From an uncultured Prevotellaceae bacterium (lineage in GTDB: Bacteria; Bacteroidota; Bacteroidia; Bacteroidales; Bacteroidaceae): a DNA stretch of 47,903 nt. A program made the translations under genes and the position numbers. Positions 34,429 through 43,019 of the stretch are shown here, piece after piece; position 1 is the first letter of the stretch; the number at the start of each line of letters is the position of its first letter. The DNA lies in contig CACZPU010000110.1 of assembly GCA_902783165.1 (NCBI GenBank), forward strand, positions 1 to 47,903, in the 5' to 3' direction. The notes under the pieces are model-generated. The model did no database searches, was not told where the DNA came from, and worked only from the letters and a program-made list of their open reading frames with translations.

Positions 34429-36075
34429 ATGGAAATAAAAAACCTTTTACCAACAATCATTTCCCTGTTCATCACAACAACAATGTCTGCGCAAGAAAGG
34501 CCAATAGCGTTTCCTGGAGCAGAGGGATTTGGAAGATATACCACAGGAGGGCGAGGTGGTGTTGTATATCATGTTAGAAACCTAAACGACTCTGGTGAAG
34601 GTTCGTTAAGATGGGCTAACTCACAAAAAGGGCCAAGGACAATTGTTTTCGATGTCTCAGGCACTATTCATTTGAAATCGGCTTTAAAAATCAATGAAAA
34701 CACAACTATAGCTGGACAGACTGCTCCTGGCGACGGAATATGTATAGCTGACTGGCCCGTCACACTGGGGAAAAACAATATTGTGCGATACATCCGCTTT
34801 AGGTTGGGCAATAAATACGTATCAAAGAAAGAAGGAGACGGCGGCCATGAAGGCGATGGATTAGGAGCTATGGATTCGGAGAACATCATTGTTGACCACT
34901 GTTCCGTAAGCTGGAGTGTAGATGAGTGTCTATCGGTTTATGGTTCAAAGAATATCACTGTACAATGGTGCATCTCTGCTCAAAGCTTGGTTAACTCTGG
35001 TCATTCTAAAGGCGCCCACGGATATGGCGGCAACTGGGGCGGCAGTGGTGCATCGTATCATCACAACCTTATTGCCCATCACACTTCCAGAACGCCACGT
35101 TTGGGTCCTCGGCCAGGAACACAAACCGATGAGCGCATGGATATGCGTAACAATGTGATTTACAATTACGGAAAGAACGGCTGCTATGGAGGAGAGGGAA
35201 TGAAAGTAAACATTGTAAACAACTACTATAAGCCCGGACCAGGATCTGCAACCGGAACCTATGGCATGCGCATTAGCGGTATCGGAATACGTACGTCTGA
35301 ATATACCAAACACGATACAGACAAGCCCAACCAATGGGATGTGATGTGGCATGTGTGGGGAAAATACTATGTTGATGGTAATGTAAATGCAAGATATAGC
35401 GAAGTGACCAACGACAACTGGACATACGGTATTTATAACCAGATAAACGATAGCAAGAACGACTACACTTATACCCAGGAAACCAAAGATACCATCCGTC
35501 TTTTAGCTCCTATCGAGTTTGTCCACGTGACTACCCACAGTGCAGAAAAAGCATATGAACAAGTGCTTAAATATGTTGGGGCTAGTTTACACCGGGATAA
35601 AGTAGATGAAATGATTATTGATGACACAAGACAAGGAACAGCCTCGTGCACAGGAAATGGAGTTGATGCTGGCTTTATCAATACACCTGACGATGTAAAA
35701 GGTGACGGATGGAGCGGATGGCCGGAATTGAAAAGCACAGAAGCATCCAAAGACACAGATGGTGATGGGATGCCAGATGAATGGGAATTAAAAAACGGTT
35801 TGAACCCGGAAGATAGCACTGATGGTAATCAAACTGATGAACAAGGATTCACCAATCTGGAAAAATATATGAACAGCATAGTTGCTGAGATTACCGAAGG
35901 TCAAAACGAAGGAGGCATTATTCTTAACGGAATAGAAAAAAGCGACACGGGTATAACTGAAATCATTTGCAAAGGAAATAACAAGGACACTATATACAAC
36001 CTTCAAGGCATAAGAATTGCGTTACCAAAGAAGGGCGTCTATATTTGTAATGGAAAGAAATCCGTTTTCAGATAA
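34429..36075 (+). CDS. Pectate lyase-like PL1 enzyme
   Basis: The 548-aa secreted enzyme starts at ATG 34429 (signal MEIKNLLPTIISLFITTTMSAQ). Upstream in-frame starts at 34342 and 34372 would overlap the terminator hairpin or lie before a likely promoter (TATTATTTG at 34379-34387, one base longer than consensus). The PL1 beta-helix has AFPGAEGFGRYTTGGRGG, IVDHCSVSWSVDE and HHNLIAHHTSRTPRLG (catalytic Arg region). A calcium-type repeat (DTDGDGMPDEWE) lies near residue 445. The end has the shared tail (IYNLQGIRI ... GKKSVFR). It is a shorter relative of the 18851 protein, lacking the C-terminal beta-sandwich. Confidence 0.92.
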   Translation: MEIKNLLPTIISLFITTTMSAQERPIAFPGAEGFGRYTTGGRGGVVYHVRNLNDSGEGSLRWANSQKGPRTIVFDVSGTIHLKSALKINENTTIAGQTAPGDGICIADWPVTLGKNNIVRYIRFRLGNKYVSKKEGDGGHEGDGLGAMDSENIIVDHCSVSWSVDECLSVYGSKNITVQWCISAQSLVNSGHSKGAHGYGGNWGGSGASYHHNLIAHHTSRTPRLGPRPGTQTDERMDMRNNVIYNYGKNGCYGGEGMKVNIVNNYYKPGPGSATGTYGMRISGIGIRTSEYTKHDTDKPNQWDVMWHVWGKYYVDGNVNARYSEVTNDNWTYGIYNQINDSKNDYTYTQETKDTIRLLAPIEFVHVTTHSAEKAYEQVLKYVGASLHRDKVDEMIIDDTRQGTASCTGNGVDAGFINTPDDVKGDGWSGWPELKSTEASKDTDGDGMPDEWELKNGLNPEDSTDGNQTDEQGFTNLEKYMNSIVAEITEGQNEGGIILNGIEKSDTGITEIICKGNNKDTIYNLQGIRIALPKKGVYICNGKKSVFR

Positions 36076-36146
36076 TGACTGAATAAATGATACTTTCAAT
36101 TTTTATTTTATAATACATTCACTATATAATAAATAATGTATAAGCA

Positions 36147-38723
36147 ATGAAGAAGAGTCTGTTTACTTTTATGCTGGTATTGTCTATGAATGCCAACGCA
36201 CAGATGCTACCTTACCAAAACAAGAACCTATCGGCAGAAGAGCGTGCTGCAGACCTCTGCTCACGCTTGACTCTCGAAGAAAAGACTATGTTGATGATGG
36301 ACAGTTCGCCAGAAATAAAACGTTTGGGTATTCCTCAATTTGAATGGTGGAACGAGGCTCTTCACGGTGTTGGGCGCAACGGCTATGCAACGGTATTTCC
36401 CATCACAATGGGCATGGCTGCATCATTCAACGATGCATTGGTCTACAAAGTGTTTACGGCAGTAAGCGACGAAGCACGTGCAAAAAACGCAGAAGCCAAG
36501 CGAACAGGAGAGATGAAGCGTTATCGCGGACTTTCATTTTGGACTCCCAACATCAACATTTTCCGCGACCCGAGATGGGGACGTGGTCAGGAAACATATG
36601 GCGAAGACCCTTACTTAACTAGTAAGATGGGATTGGCTGTGGTACGTGGACTGCAAGGATATAGTTTCAATGGCACTAAACCAGCATCTAAATACGTCAA
36701 GCTCTATGCATGTGCCAAGCATTATGCAGTACATAGCGGGCCTGAGTGGAACAGACATCAATTCAATCTTGAAAATGTTCCTGAACGAGACCTTTGGGAA
36801 ACATACCTTCCTGCCTTCAAGGCATTAGTACAGGAAGGTGATGTGAAAGAAATCATGTGCGCCTATCAGCGTATCGACGGCGAGCCGTGTTGTGGAAACA
36901 CACGCTATCTTCAGCAAATCTTGCGAAACGAATGGGGATTCAAAGGACTTGTGACGAGCGATTGTGGCGCTGTGAGCGATTTCTGGAAACCGAACTACCA
37001 TGGTTTCTCCCCTACCCGCTCTGATGCTGCGGCACGTGCTGTATATGCTGGAACCGACTTGGAATGCGGCAGTGACTACAAGAGTCTGCCTGAAGCTGTG
37101 AAAGCAGGAAAGATAACTGAAGAACAAATCGACATCAGCTTGAAGCGACTACTGAAAGGAAGATTTGAATTAGGCGACTTCGACAATGACAACGATGTGG
37201 AATGGACTAAAATCCCCATGAGTGTTGTGGCAAGCAAAGAGCATAAACAACTTGCCCTCGAAATTGCGCACGAATCAATGACGCTCCTTCAAAACAGAAA
37301 CAACATCCTTCCGCTGAACCGTAACCAAAAGATTGTCGTGATGGGACCGAATGCCAACGATTCCACCATGCTATGGGGTAATTATTCTGGTACGCCTACC
37401 AAGACTATTACCATTCTTGAAGGAATCCGCAGTAAAGCCAACGATGTGCGCTTCATTCAAGGATGTGGCCTTACACGAAATGAGGTGAAAGAAAGTCTCT
37501 TCAACGACTTACAGACTCCCGATGGCAAGAAAGGAATACGTGCCACTTATTGGAACAACGAGAATTATGAAGGTAAACCAGCCGCCATAGCAGTGAACAC
37601 CTCCAATATCCATCAGGTGAATGGTGGCAATACCGCCTTTGCTCCTGGTGTGAACCTTGAGCATTTCTCTGCGAAATACGAAGGTATTCTCGCTCCTAAG
37701 AAGGATGCAGACATCCTGTTGAATCTGAATGTTGAAGGTTATATTGCAGTAATCTTCAACGGTGATACGCTTCTGAACAGATGGAACCGTCATGGAGTGA
37801 GGGAACAAACCATCGAAAGACACGTCAAGGCTGGTGAGCAATATACCATCGAAGTGGATTATAAACAAAGCGTTGGAATGGCATTCATTAGTTTTGACAT
37901 TGCACAAAGGGTTGACACACAGATAAAAGACATCCTCAATGAGGTGAAAGATGCCGATGTGGTGGTATTTGTTGGAGGTATTTCTCCCCGCTTGGAAGGT
38001 GAGGAAATGAAAGTCAGTGAAGAAGGATTCAAGGGCGGCGACCGTATCAGCATCGAGCTGCCAAGGGTGCAACGCGAGATTATTGCCAACCTGAAACGTG
38101 CCGGAAAGAATGTGGTCTATGTGAACTGCTCGGGCAGTGCCCTCGGACTAGTCAGCGAAAGCCAGTATGCCGATGCCATCCTGCAGGCATGGTATGGTGG
38201 TGAGCAAGGGGGACAGGCTGTGGCCGATATCCTCTTCGGCGACTACAACCCAACGGGTAAGCTACCCGTGACGTTCTACCAGAACGCGGATCAGCTGCCT
38301 GACTACGAGGACTACCGCATGACAGGTCGCACCTACCGTTACTTCAAAGGCAACGTTCTATACCCCTTCGGCTATGGACTGAGCTACACCACTTTCCAGA
38401 CAGGCAAGCCAGTCTATCAGAATGGTAAGGTGACCGTGAATGTGAAGAATACGGGAAAACGTGCCGGTACTGAGGTGGTGCAGATATATGTCCGTAACCC
38501 GAAGGATACCGAAGGTCCTCTCAAGACCCTGCGCGCCTACCAGCGTGTACAGCTCAAAGCCGGTGAGAGCAAGGTGGTAACCATTCCCCTACCCCGCAAC
38601 TGCTTCGAGCTGTGGGATGTCGAAAGCAACACAATGCGCGTGGTTCCCGGACAGTACGAGATTATGGTGGGCACTTCATCACAGGACAAAGACCTGAAGA
38701 AAACAGTTGCCAGAATCCAATAA
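36147..38723 (+). CDS. GH3 glycoside hydrolase with inserted PA14 domain
   Basis: The 858-aa enzyme has a short signal peptide (MKKSLFTFMLVLSMNANAQ). The GH3 N-domain contains FEWWNEALHGVGR, DPRWGRGQETYGEDP, AKHYAVHSGPEWNRH and VTSDCGAV with the nucleophile Asp272. The GH3 C-domain is interrupted by a PA14 domain (about residues 450-585, GIRATYWNNENYEG). A fibronectin-like domain forms the C-terminus (PFGYGLSYTTF onward). The WNEALHG signature with this layout is typical of beta-xylosidases and related enzymes; in a pectin locus, xylogalacturonan side chains are a possible substrate. It follows the PL1 gene by 71 bp without a recognised promoter of its own, so the two are probably one unit. 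Confidence 0.93.
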   Translation: MKKSLFTFMLVLSMNANAQMLPYQNKNLSAEERAADLCSRLTLEEKTMLMMDSSPEIKRLGIPQFEWWNEALHGVGRNGYATVFPITMGMAASFNDALVYKVFTAVSDEARAKNAEAKRTGEMKRYRGLSFWTPNINIFRDPRWGRGQETYGEDPYLTSKMGLAVVRGLQGYSFNGTKPASKYVKLYACAKHYAVHSGPEWNRHQFNLENVPERDLWETYLPAFKALVQEGDVKEIMCAYQRIDGEPCCGNTRYLQQILRNEWGFKGLVTSDCGAVSDFWKPNYHGFSPTRSDAAARAVYAGTDLECGSDYKSLPEAVKAGKITEEQIDISLKRLLKGRFELGDFDNDNDVEWTKIPMSVVASKEHKQLALEIAHESMTLLQNRNNILPLNRNQKIVVMGPNANDSTMLWGNYSGTPTKTITILEGIRSKANDVRFIQGCGLTRNEVKESLFNDLQTPDGKKGIRATYWNNENYEGKPAAIAVNTSNIHQVNGGNTAFAPGVNLEHFSAKYEGILAPKKDADILLNLNVEGYIAVIFNGDTLLNRWNRHGVREQTIERHVKAGEQYTIEVDYKQSVGMAFISFDIAQRVDTQIKDILNEVKDADVVVFVGGISPRLEGEEMKVSEEGFKGGDRISIELPRVQREIIANLKRAGKNVVYVNCSGSALGLVSESQYADAILQAWYGGEQGGQAVADILFGDYNPTGKLPVTFYQNADQLPDYEDYRMTGRTYRYFKGNVLYPFGYGLSYTTFQTGKPVYQNGKVTVNVKNTGKRAGTEVVQIYVRNPKDTEGPLKTLRAYQRVQLKAGESKVVTIPLPRNCFELWDVESNTMRVVPGQYEIMVGTSSQDKDLKKTVARIQ

Positions 38724-38738
38724 GATTCTGGCAACTGT
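38703..38738 (+). terminator. Perfect 15-bp hairpin with the GH3 stop codon in its loop
   Basis: ACAGTTGCCAGAATC and its exact reverse complement flank a 6-nt loop that holds the TAA stop (38721-38723). No T-run follows, so it may be a 3'-end stabiliser or processing site instead of a classic terminator. The gap 38739-39001 shows nothing else I can support. Confidence 0.5.
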
Positions 38739-39001
38739 CACGCAAAACTTAAGCAACAACCTTGCACACTTTAGGCAATGAGGATAAAACCGTCAGTAAC
38801 CGTTGCGATGATTTACTTATTCAAACCACTTTCGCTTGGGTTGATGTCAGGCTTGTTGCTCAATATGGCTTAATAACGGCTTTACGGCAAATGTTTCAGT
38901 TTCAAACAGAGACAGTACATTCACACTTATCGTAGTCATCATCGAAGCTACAACCATCTAAACCGTCTTTTATAATTGCTTTAATTGTAATTGTTCAATT
39001 A

Positions 39002-39583
39002 TTAGAACTTATAGCGAATACCAGCACAGAGCGTACCTTTCTCACCAAGTCCGGCCTCAACGAAGCCACGGAAAGCATTCCCCCCGAACTCTGCACCCAA
39101 GGCAGTTGCCTGGAACATGAAACTGGTCAGTGTCTCGTCTTTTGCATCCGGATCAGAAGTCTTCAGACTACTGTCAATCGAGATCGAGGCAAACATCACA
39201 CCAGCTGAGACGGCAGAATACAAACCGAAGTTCTTCTTGCGCAGCCAATTGAACTTCACTGATGGCATCAGGGAGATAAACGTCTCTTTCAAATCTTTAG
39301 TATGAGATTTCTTATCAATAGCCTCGCAACCAGCATACACGCCCACGGCACCGACAGCTACAACGGGTGAGATATGATGATAGTACTCTACACCGATGGG
39401 ACCCCACCAGGAGCTCTGATCGCCAGCAGCGGCAGAGAACATCGTGCTATAAATAGAAAGGATGTTTGATGCTGATTCTATACCATAGAACACACCCAAT
39501 TCATTTTTAGGTTCATCCTGAGCATTCACATTCAGGGCAACCATCATGGCGGCTGTCACAACCATTAACATTTTCTTTTTCAT
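39002..39583 (-). CDS. Outer-membrane beta-barrel protein
   Basis: The 193-aa protein has a signal peptide (MKKKMLMVVTAAMMVALNVNAQ). The rest is a series of amphipathic strands (LGVFYGIESAS, PIGVEYYHHIS, GLYSAVSAGVMFAS, GGNAFRGFVEAGLGEKG) ending in an aromatic C-terminal residue (IRYKF), the hallmark of an OMP beta-barrel of 8-10 strands. The function is unknown. It is oriented against the pectin locus and probably independent. A long leader (about 265 nt) is suggested by a -7 box at 39857-39864. Confidence 0.85.
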   Translation of the reverse strand: MKKKMLMVVTAAMMVALNVNAQDEPKNELGVFYGIESASNILSIYSTMFSAAAGDQSSWWGPIGVEYYHHISPVVAVGAVGVYAGCEAIDKKSHTKDLKETFISLMPSVKFNWLRKKNFGLYSAVSAGVMFASISIDSSLKTSDPDAKDETLTSFMFQATALGAEFGGNAFRGFVEAGLGEKGTLCAGIRYKF

Positions 39584-40230
39584 TGTTGTAATTATTTGAA
39601 TTAATTAAAATATAATATATCTCTCTGAAAGTCTGACACGATGAGAGCCCAATGGACCAACAGATCAGAAGGAGAAACAGGTACGGTAATATTTTCCAGG
39701 GGAATTCGAGAAGCATTGTATTTGTTTATTCATTTGCTTCATGACTTTCATCATAGGTTTTTTAAAATTCTTCTTCATTGGGGTTACTTGTTATTTATTT
39801 TAAAAATGCATCATTATTCTGGCAGTCCGATGAATAGATTATTCCCATATTGAGGGCAAAGGTAAGTATTTTTCACGAAACTAACGTATGCTTTATGTTT
39901 TTTTTGTTTCGGTTGTTATTCTTTCTTTGCTCTTGATGCCTTGAGCATCATACACGGATGAAAAGGACAACGGCCCTGGCTTGAGAATGTCAGGGCATTG
40001 CGGTAAAAAACACTATGAGCAGGTGCGATGCAAATATGAAGAACGCATCGTGAAGAAAATGGCACCAACCGATTACATGGACCATGAATAATACGATTAC
40101 GATACCCAAAGTATTCTGCGCCTATACCCGGTTTGAAACACATCAAAAACATCATCTCCGCAGGACAAAAGAGATCTACGGACATATTGGACTATAAGGA
40201 CTATCAACCGTACAGGCTGATATATAAAAA
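39584..40230. other. 650-bp intergenic region
   Basis: It holds a minus-strand -7 box (TACCTTTG, 39857-39864) that could drive the OMP gene. A 37-codon minus-strand frame (39665-39778, beginning MKKNFKKPMMKVMKQMNKQ) lies inside that leader. A small hairpin CCCTGGCTTGAGAATGTCAGGG-like stem (about 39979-40000) is also present. No longer gene, tRNA or mobile element is recognised. Confidence 0.4.
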
Positions 40231-40293
40231 AGGATGTACCAAACTGTAGTGTCCCCAGAAAGTTTTGGGGTTCACTACACTTTGGCACATCCT
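40225..40293 (-). terminator. Long terminator of the glycogen operon
   Basis: On the minus strand, a stem of more than 25 imperfect pairs (AGGATGTGCCAAAGTGTAGTG ... against CACTACAGTTTGGTACATCCT, shown here only as its outer arms) with an inner CCCC/GGGG stem ends in TTTTTTATAT. It lies 20 bp after the GH57 stop. Confidence 0.85.
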
Positions 40294-40313
40294 CTTTGGG
40301 AGTTTAATAGAAT

Positions 40314-41699
40314 TTACTCCTTCTTGGCGGCTTTCTTGGGAGCAGTCTTCTTCGGAGCAGCCTTAGCTTTATCAATCTTAGCCTTCAGCTTATCCTCCTC
40401 AGCCTGCATCTTCTCCACCTTAGCCTGAAGTCGCGAAATTTCCTTATCCTTCATGGCAATTTCATCGCCTTGGTTCTTAATAGTGGTGAGCAAAGCATTC
40501 AGTTCTTCGTTGTCAATATCATCTGGATAAAGACTATTCACACGGCTCATGAAGTCGCCAAGAATATTCATGTAATTGGTAAAGGCATCGAACGGGCTGG
40601 CATAGATTCCACGGTCAAGTCCCACGTTGCTTGGCTTGGTGGTCATGAAGCGGAAGTTGTTGCTGGCCTGCAGATAGTCCCAATCCTGGTTTATACGCGG
40701 ATCATTGGCAATACGCACGCGATCTGCAATCCCATACAATTTGTTGAAAGCCTCACGCTGCATGGCGTTACCCAACCAGCAGCTCACATCGCGTTCCTCG
40801 TCAACCCACGACAAGGTGTCTGGAACATGCAATGTATCAACGCTCTTCATCTTGGAACAGATTTCCGATGGTGTGGAGAATGTGATTCCTTTGGCTTTGG
40901 CGCATGCTGGCAATGCCTTGATAAACTCGAGGATGTTGCTGCTGAGCGGCTGAGCAATACCCAAGGCAGAAAGTTCCATGAAGATGTTGATAACCTGTTC
41001 TTCATCTGGGAACTTGGCAATGCGGTTGATATATGTGTCGGCAAAGAGTGGATAGCCTTCCCACTCACTATTGTTGAAACGCAAAGAGATGTCGTCAGAC
41101 AATTCGACATCGCGTAGCAACAGCTTCAGGTTTGGTGCCAGTGCACTGCTGTAGACATAGTGAGGGCTCTTCCATCCAAGCACATGCTTTGCGCCCTCGG
41201 TCAACATACCCTTGAATCCAAGATTGGCAGCTTGCAGACCAATGTCATCACTATAGATAAGCGAAGAGTTGCGGAGGATTGTTGGTTCCTTTCCGAAGTA
41301 TTCCTTAATCTTTGTCATCTGCTTGCGGATGTCATCTGCAAAACATTCCTCATTGGCCAAAGAAGAAAGACCATGGCTAAATGGCTCTGCCAAGAATTCC
41401 ACACAACCAGTTTCGTTCAGTTCCTGTAGTTTGGAGAGCACTTGTGGAGCGTGCAGTTCCAACTGTTCGATACCAACACCCGAGAGGCTGAATGCGAGTT
41501 TGAAATATTTTCCATGCTCAGCAATCATTTGTTGGAAAACATTCAGTGCCGGCATATACGAGCGCTCGGCTATATCACTGATGCTACGGTCGTTCTCATA
41601 GTCATCATAATAGTAATGGTCGGTACCGATATCAAAAAAGCGGTAACGTTTGAGATGGATAATCTGATGTATCTCAAAATATAAACAAATGGTTTTCAT
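40314..41699 (-). CDS. GH57 alpha-amylase-like glycoside hydrolase
   Basis: The 461-aa cytoplasmic enzyme has the GH57 order of motifs: ICLYFEIHQ at the start, GCVEFLAEPFSHGLSSL (nucleophile Glu region, about 100), LRNSSLIYSDDIG (about 140) and GYPLFADTYINRI in the middle. GH57 enzymes act on alpha-glucans such as glycogen or starch. The C-terminal 75 residues are unusual: a predicted coiled coil (ALLTTIKNQGDEIAMKDKE ...) and then a Lys/Ala/Pro tail (AAPKKTAPKKAAKKE). It is the last of three genes: GH133, GT4, GH57, with 39 bp to the GT4 gene. Confidence 0.92.
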   Translation of the reverse strand: MKTICLYFEIHQIIHLKRYRFFDIGTDHYYYDDYENDRSISDIAERSYMPALNVFQQMIAEHGKYFKLAFSLSGVGIEQLELHAPQVLSKLQELNETGCVEFLAEPFSHGLSSLANEECFADDIRKQMTKIKEYFGKEPTILRNSSLIYSDDIGLQAANLGFKGMLTEGAKHVLGWKSPHYVYSSALAPNLKLLLRDVELSDDISLRFNNSEWEGYPLFADTYINRIAKFPDEEQVINIFMELSALGIAQPLSSNILEFIKALPACAKAKGITFSTPSEICSKMKSVDTLHVPDTLSWVDEERDVSCWLGNAMQREAFNKLYGIADRVRIANDPRINQDWDYLQASNNFRFMTTKPSNVGLDRGIYASPFDAFTNYMNILGDFMSRVNSLYPDDIDNEELNALLTTIKNQGDEIAMKDKEISRLQAKVEKMQAEEDKLKAKIDKAKAAPKKTAPKKAAKKE

Positions 41700-41738
41700 A
41701 TTTTATTAACTCTTTATTCTTGATTCTTAATGATAATA

Positions 41739-43007
41739 CTAATCCCAACCTAATGTGCGACGATAGAGGGTGCGAATCCATGCACCGACTTTCACCCAGG
41801 TAATCTGGTCAACTTCCTTCTTGCCTTCTTCCTGAAGATACTTGAACAGACTCTCGTTGTTACAGATGGAATACATGGCATCAGCCAGGGCGTGAATGTC
41901 CCAATAGTCCACTTTTATGCAGTTGTTCAAGATTTCAGCACAACCGCTCTGCTTTGAAATAATACTTGGCGTACCGCACTGCATTGCTTCAAGCGGAGAG
42001 ATGCCGAATGGCTCAGAAACAGATGGCATCACATATACATCGGAATCCTTCAGACACTCATAAACCTGTTTTCCACGCATGAAACCAGGGAAATGGAAAC
42101 GATCGGCAATGCCTCGCACTGCGGCTAGATTAATCATTGCTTCCATCATATCACCACTACCGGCAAAACAGAAACGTATGTTCCTGGTACGCTGAAGAAC
42201 AAGATTGGCAGCCTCCACGAAATACTCAGGGCCTTTCTGCATGGTGATTCGACCAAGGAATGTAACCACCTTCTCTTTTCCCGTATGATCGGGACGCGGA
42301 ATGTCTTGCAATTCCTGACGCAAAGGATAAACGGCATTGTGTACAGTGAAACACTTGCGCGGATCCTGATGATAGTGGTTGATAACGGTTTGACGAGTCA
42401 GTTCCGACACACACATGATGCAGTCGGCATTATCCATACCATCCTTCTCTATTCCATATACAGTAGGATTCACTTTTCCGCGACTGCGGTCAAAGTCGGT
42501 AGCATGCACATGGATACACAACGGCTTTCCGCTCACATGCTTTGCATGTATACCAGCAGGATAGGTCAGCCAGTCGTGTGCATGAATGATATCGAACTCT
42601 TCTGTGCGAGCCACCACACCTGCAATCACCGAGTAGTTGTTTATCTCCTCGTGAAGGTTGGAAGGATAGCCGCCTGCGAACTCCATACAACCAAGGTCGT
42701 TGACATTCATGTAGTTGAAATCCGCATAGATATTATCACGCAGCTTATAGTAATAGTCGGGGTTCATAATATTCCCCACGCGACTCTGAACATAGTCACG
42801 GTTCACATCCCGCCAGGCAATAGGCACTGCATTCATGGCGATAATACGTGCAGCATGCTGTTCCTCATCTCCAAACGGATGAGGCAGACACAATGCAATC
42901 TCGATATCACCCTGAGCCTTCAGACCCTCGGATATACCATAATTAGCGGTGGCAAGTCCACCAAACACATGAGGAGGATACTCCCATCCAAACATTAAAA
43001 CTTTCAT
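41739..43007 (-). CDS. GT4-family glycosyltransferase, glycogen synthase-like
   Basis: The 422-aa enzyme has the GT-B fold of GT4/GT5 transferases: KVLMFGWEYPPHVFGGL at the N-terminus, DIIHAHDWLTYPAG near residue 140, the sugar-nucleotide loop FLGRITMQKGPEYFVEAA near 245, and the EX7E motif SEPFGISPLEAMQCG near 335. In Bacteroidota this gene sits in a conserved trio with a GH133 debranching enzyme and GH57. It is the likely alpha-glucan synthase that builds glycogen from a nucleotide sugar in the cytoplasm. It starts 12 bp after the debranching-enzyme stop. Confidence 0.9.
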   Translation of the reverse strand: MKVLMFGWEYPPHVFGGLATANYGISEGLKAQGDIEIALCLPHPFGDEEQHAARIIAMNAVPIAWRDVNRDYVQSRVGNIMNPDYYYKLRDNIYADFNYMNVNDLGCMEFAGGYPSNLHEEINNYSVIAGVVARTEEFDIIHAHDWLTYPAGIHAKHVSGKPLCIHVHATDFDRSRGKVNPTVYGIEKDGMDNADCIMCVSELTRQTVINHYHQDPRKCFTVHNAVYPLRQELQDIPRPDHTGKEKVVTFLGRITMQKGPEYFVEAANLVLQRTRNIRFCFAGSGDMMEAMINLAAVRGIADRFHFPGFMRGKQVYECLKDSDVYVMPSVSEPFGISPLEAMQCGTPSIISKQSGCAEILNNCIKVDYWDIHALADAMYSICNNESLFKYLQEEGKKEVDQITWVKVGAWIRTLYRRTLGWD

Positions 43008-43019
43008 CGTTGCACCTCC

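Noticed and set aside
38739-39001. Possible tRNA or remnant gene
   Set aside because: No cloverleaf and no motif; only a 31-codon minus-strand frame without support.
39513-39716. 67-aa lipoprotein-like frame overlapping the OMP gene start
   Set aside because: It runs in another frame into the OMP signal peptide; the hydrophobic stretch is probably chance.
39916-40185. 89-aa minus-strand frame in the 39584-40230 gap
   Set aside because: No recognisable domain, weak start context, Cys/Phe-rich composition unlike neighbours.
40225-40293. Inverted repeat as the end of an insertion sequence
   Set aside because: No transposase or second copy in the window; a minus-strand T-run right after the stem and the nearby stop codon fit a terminator.
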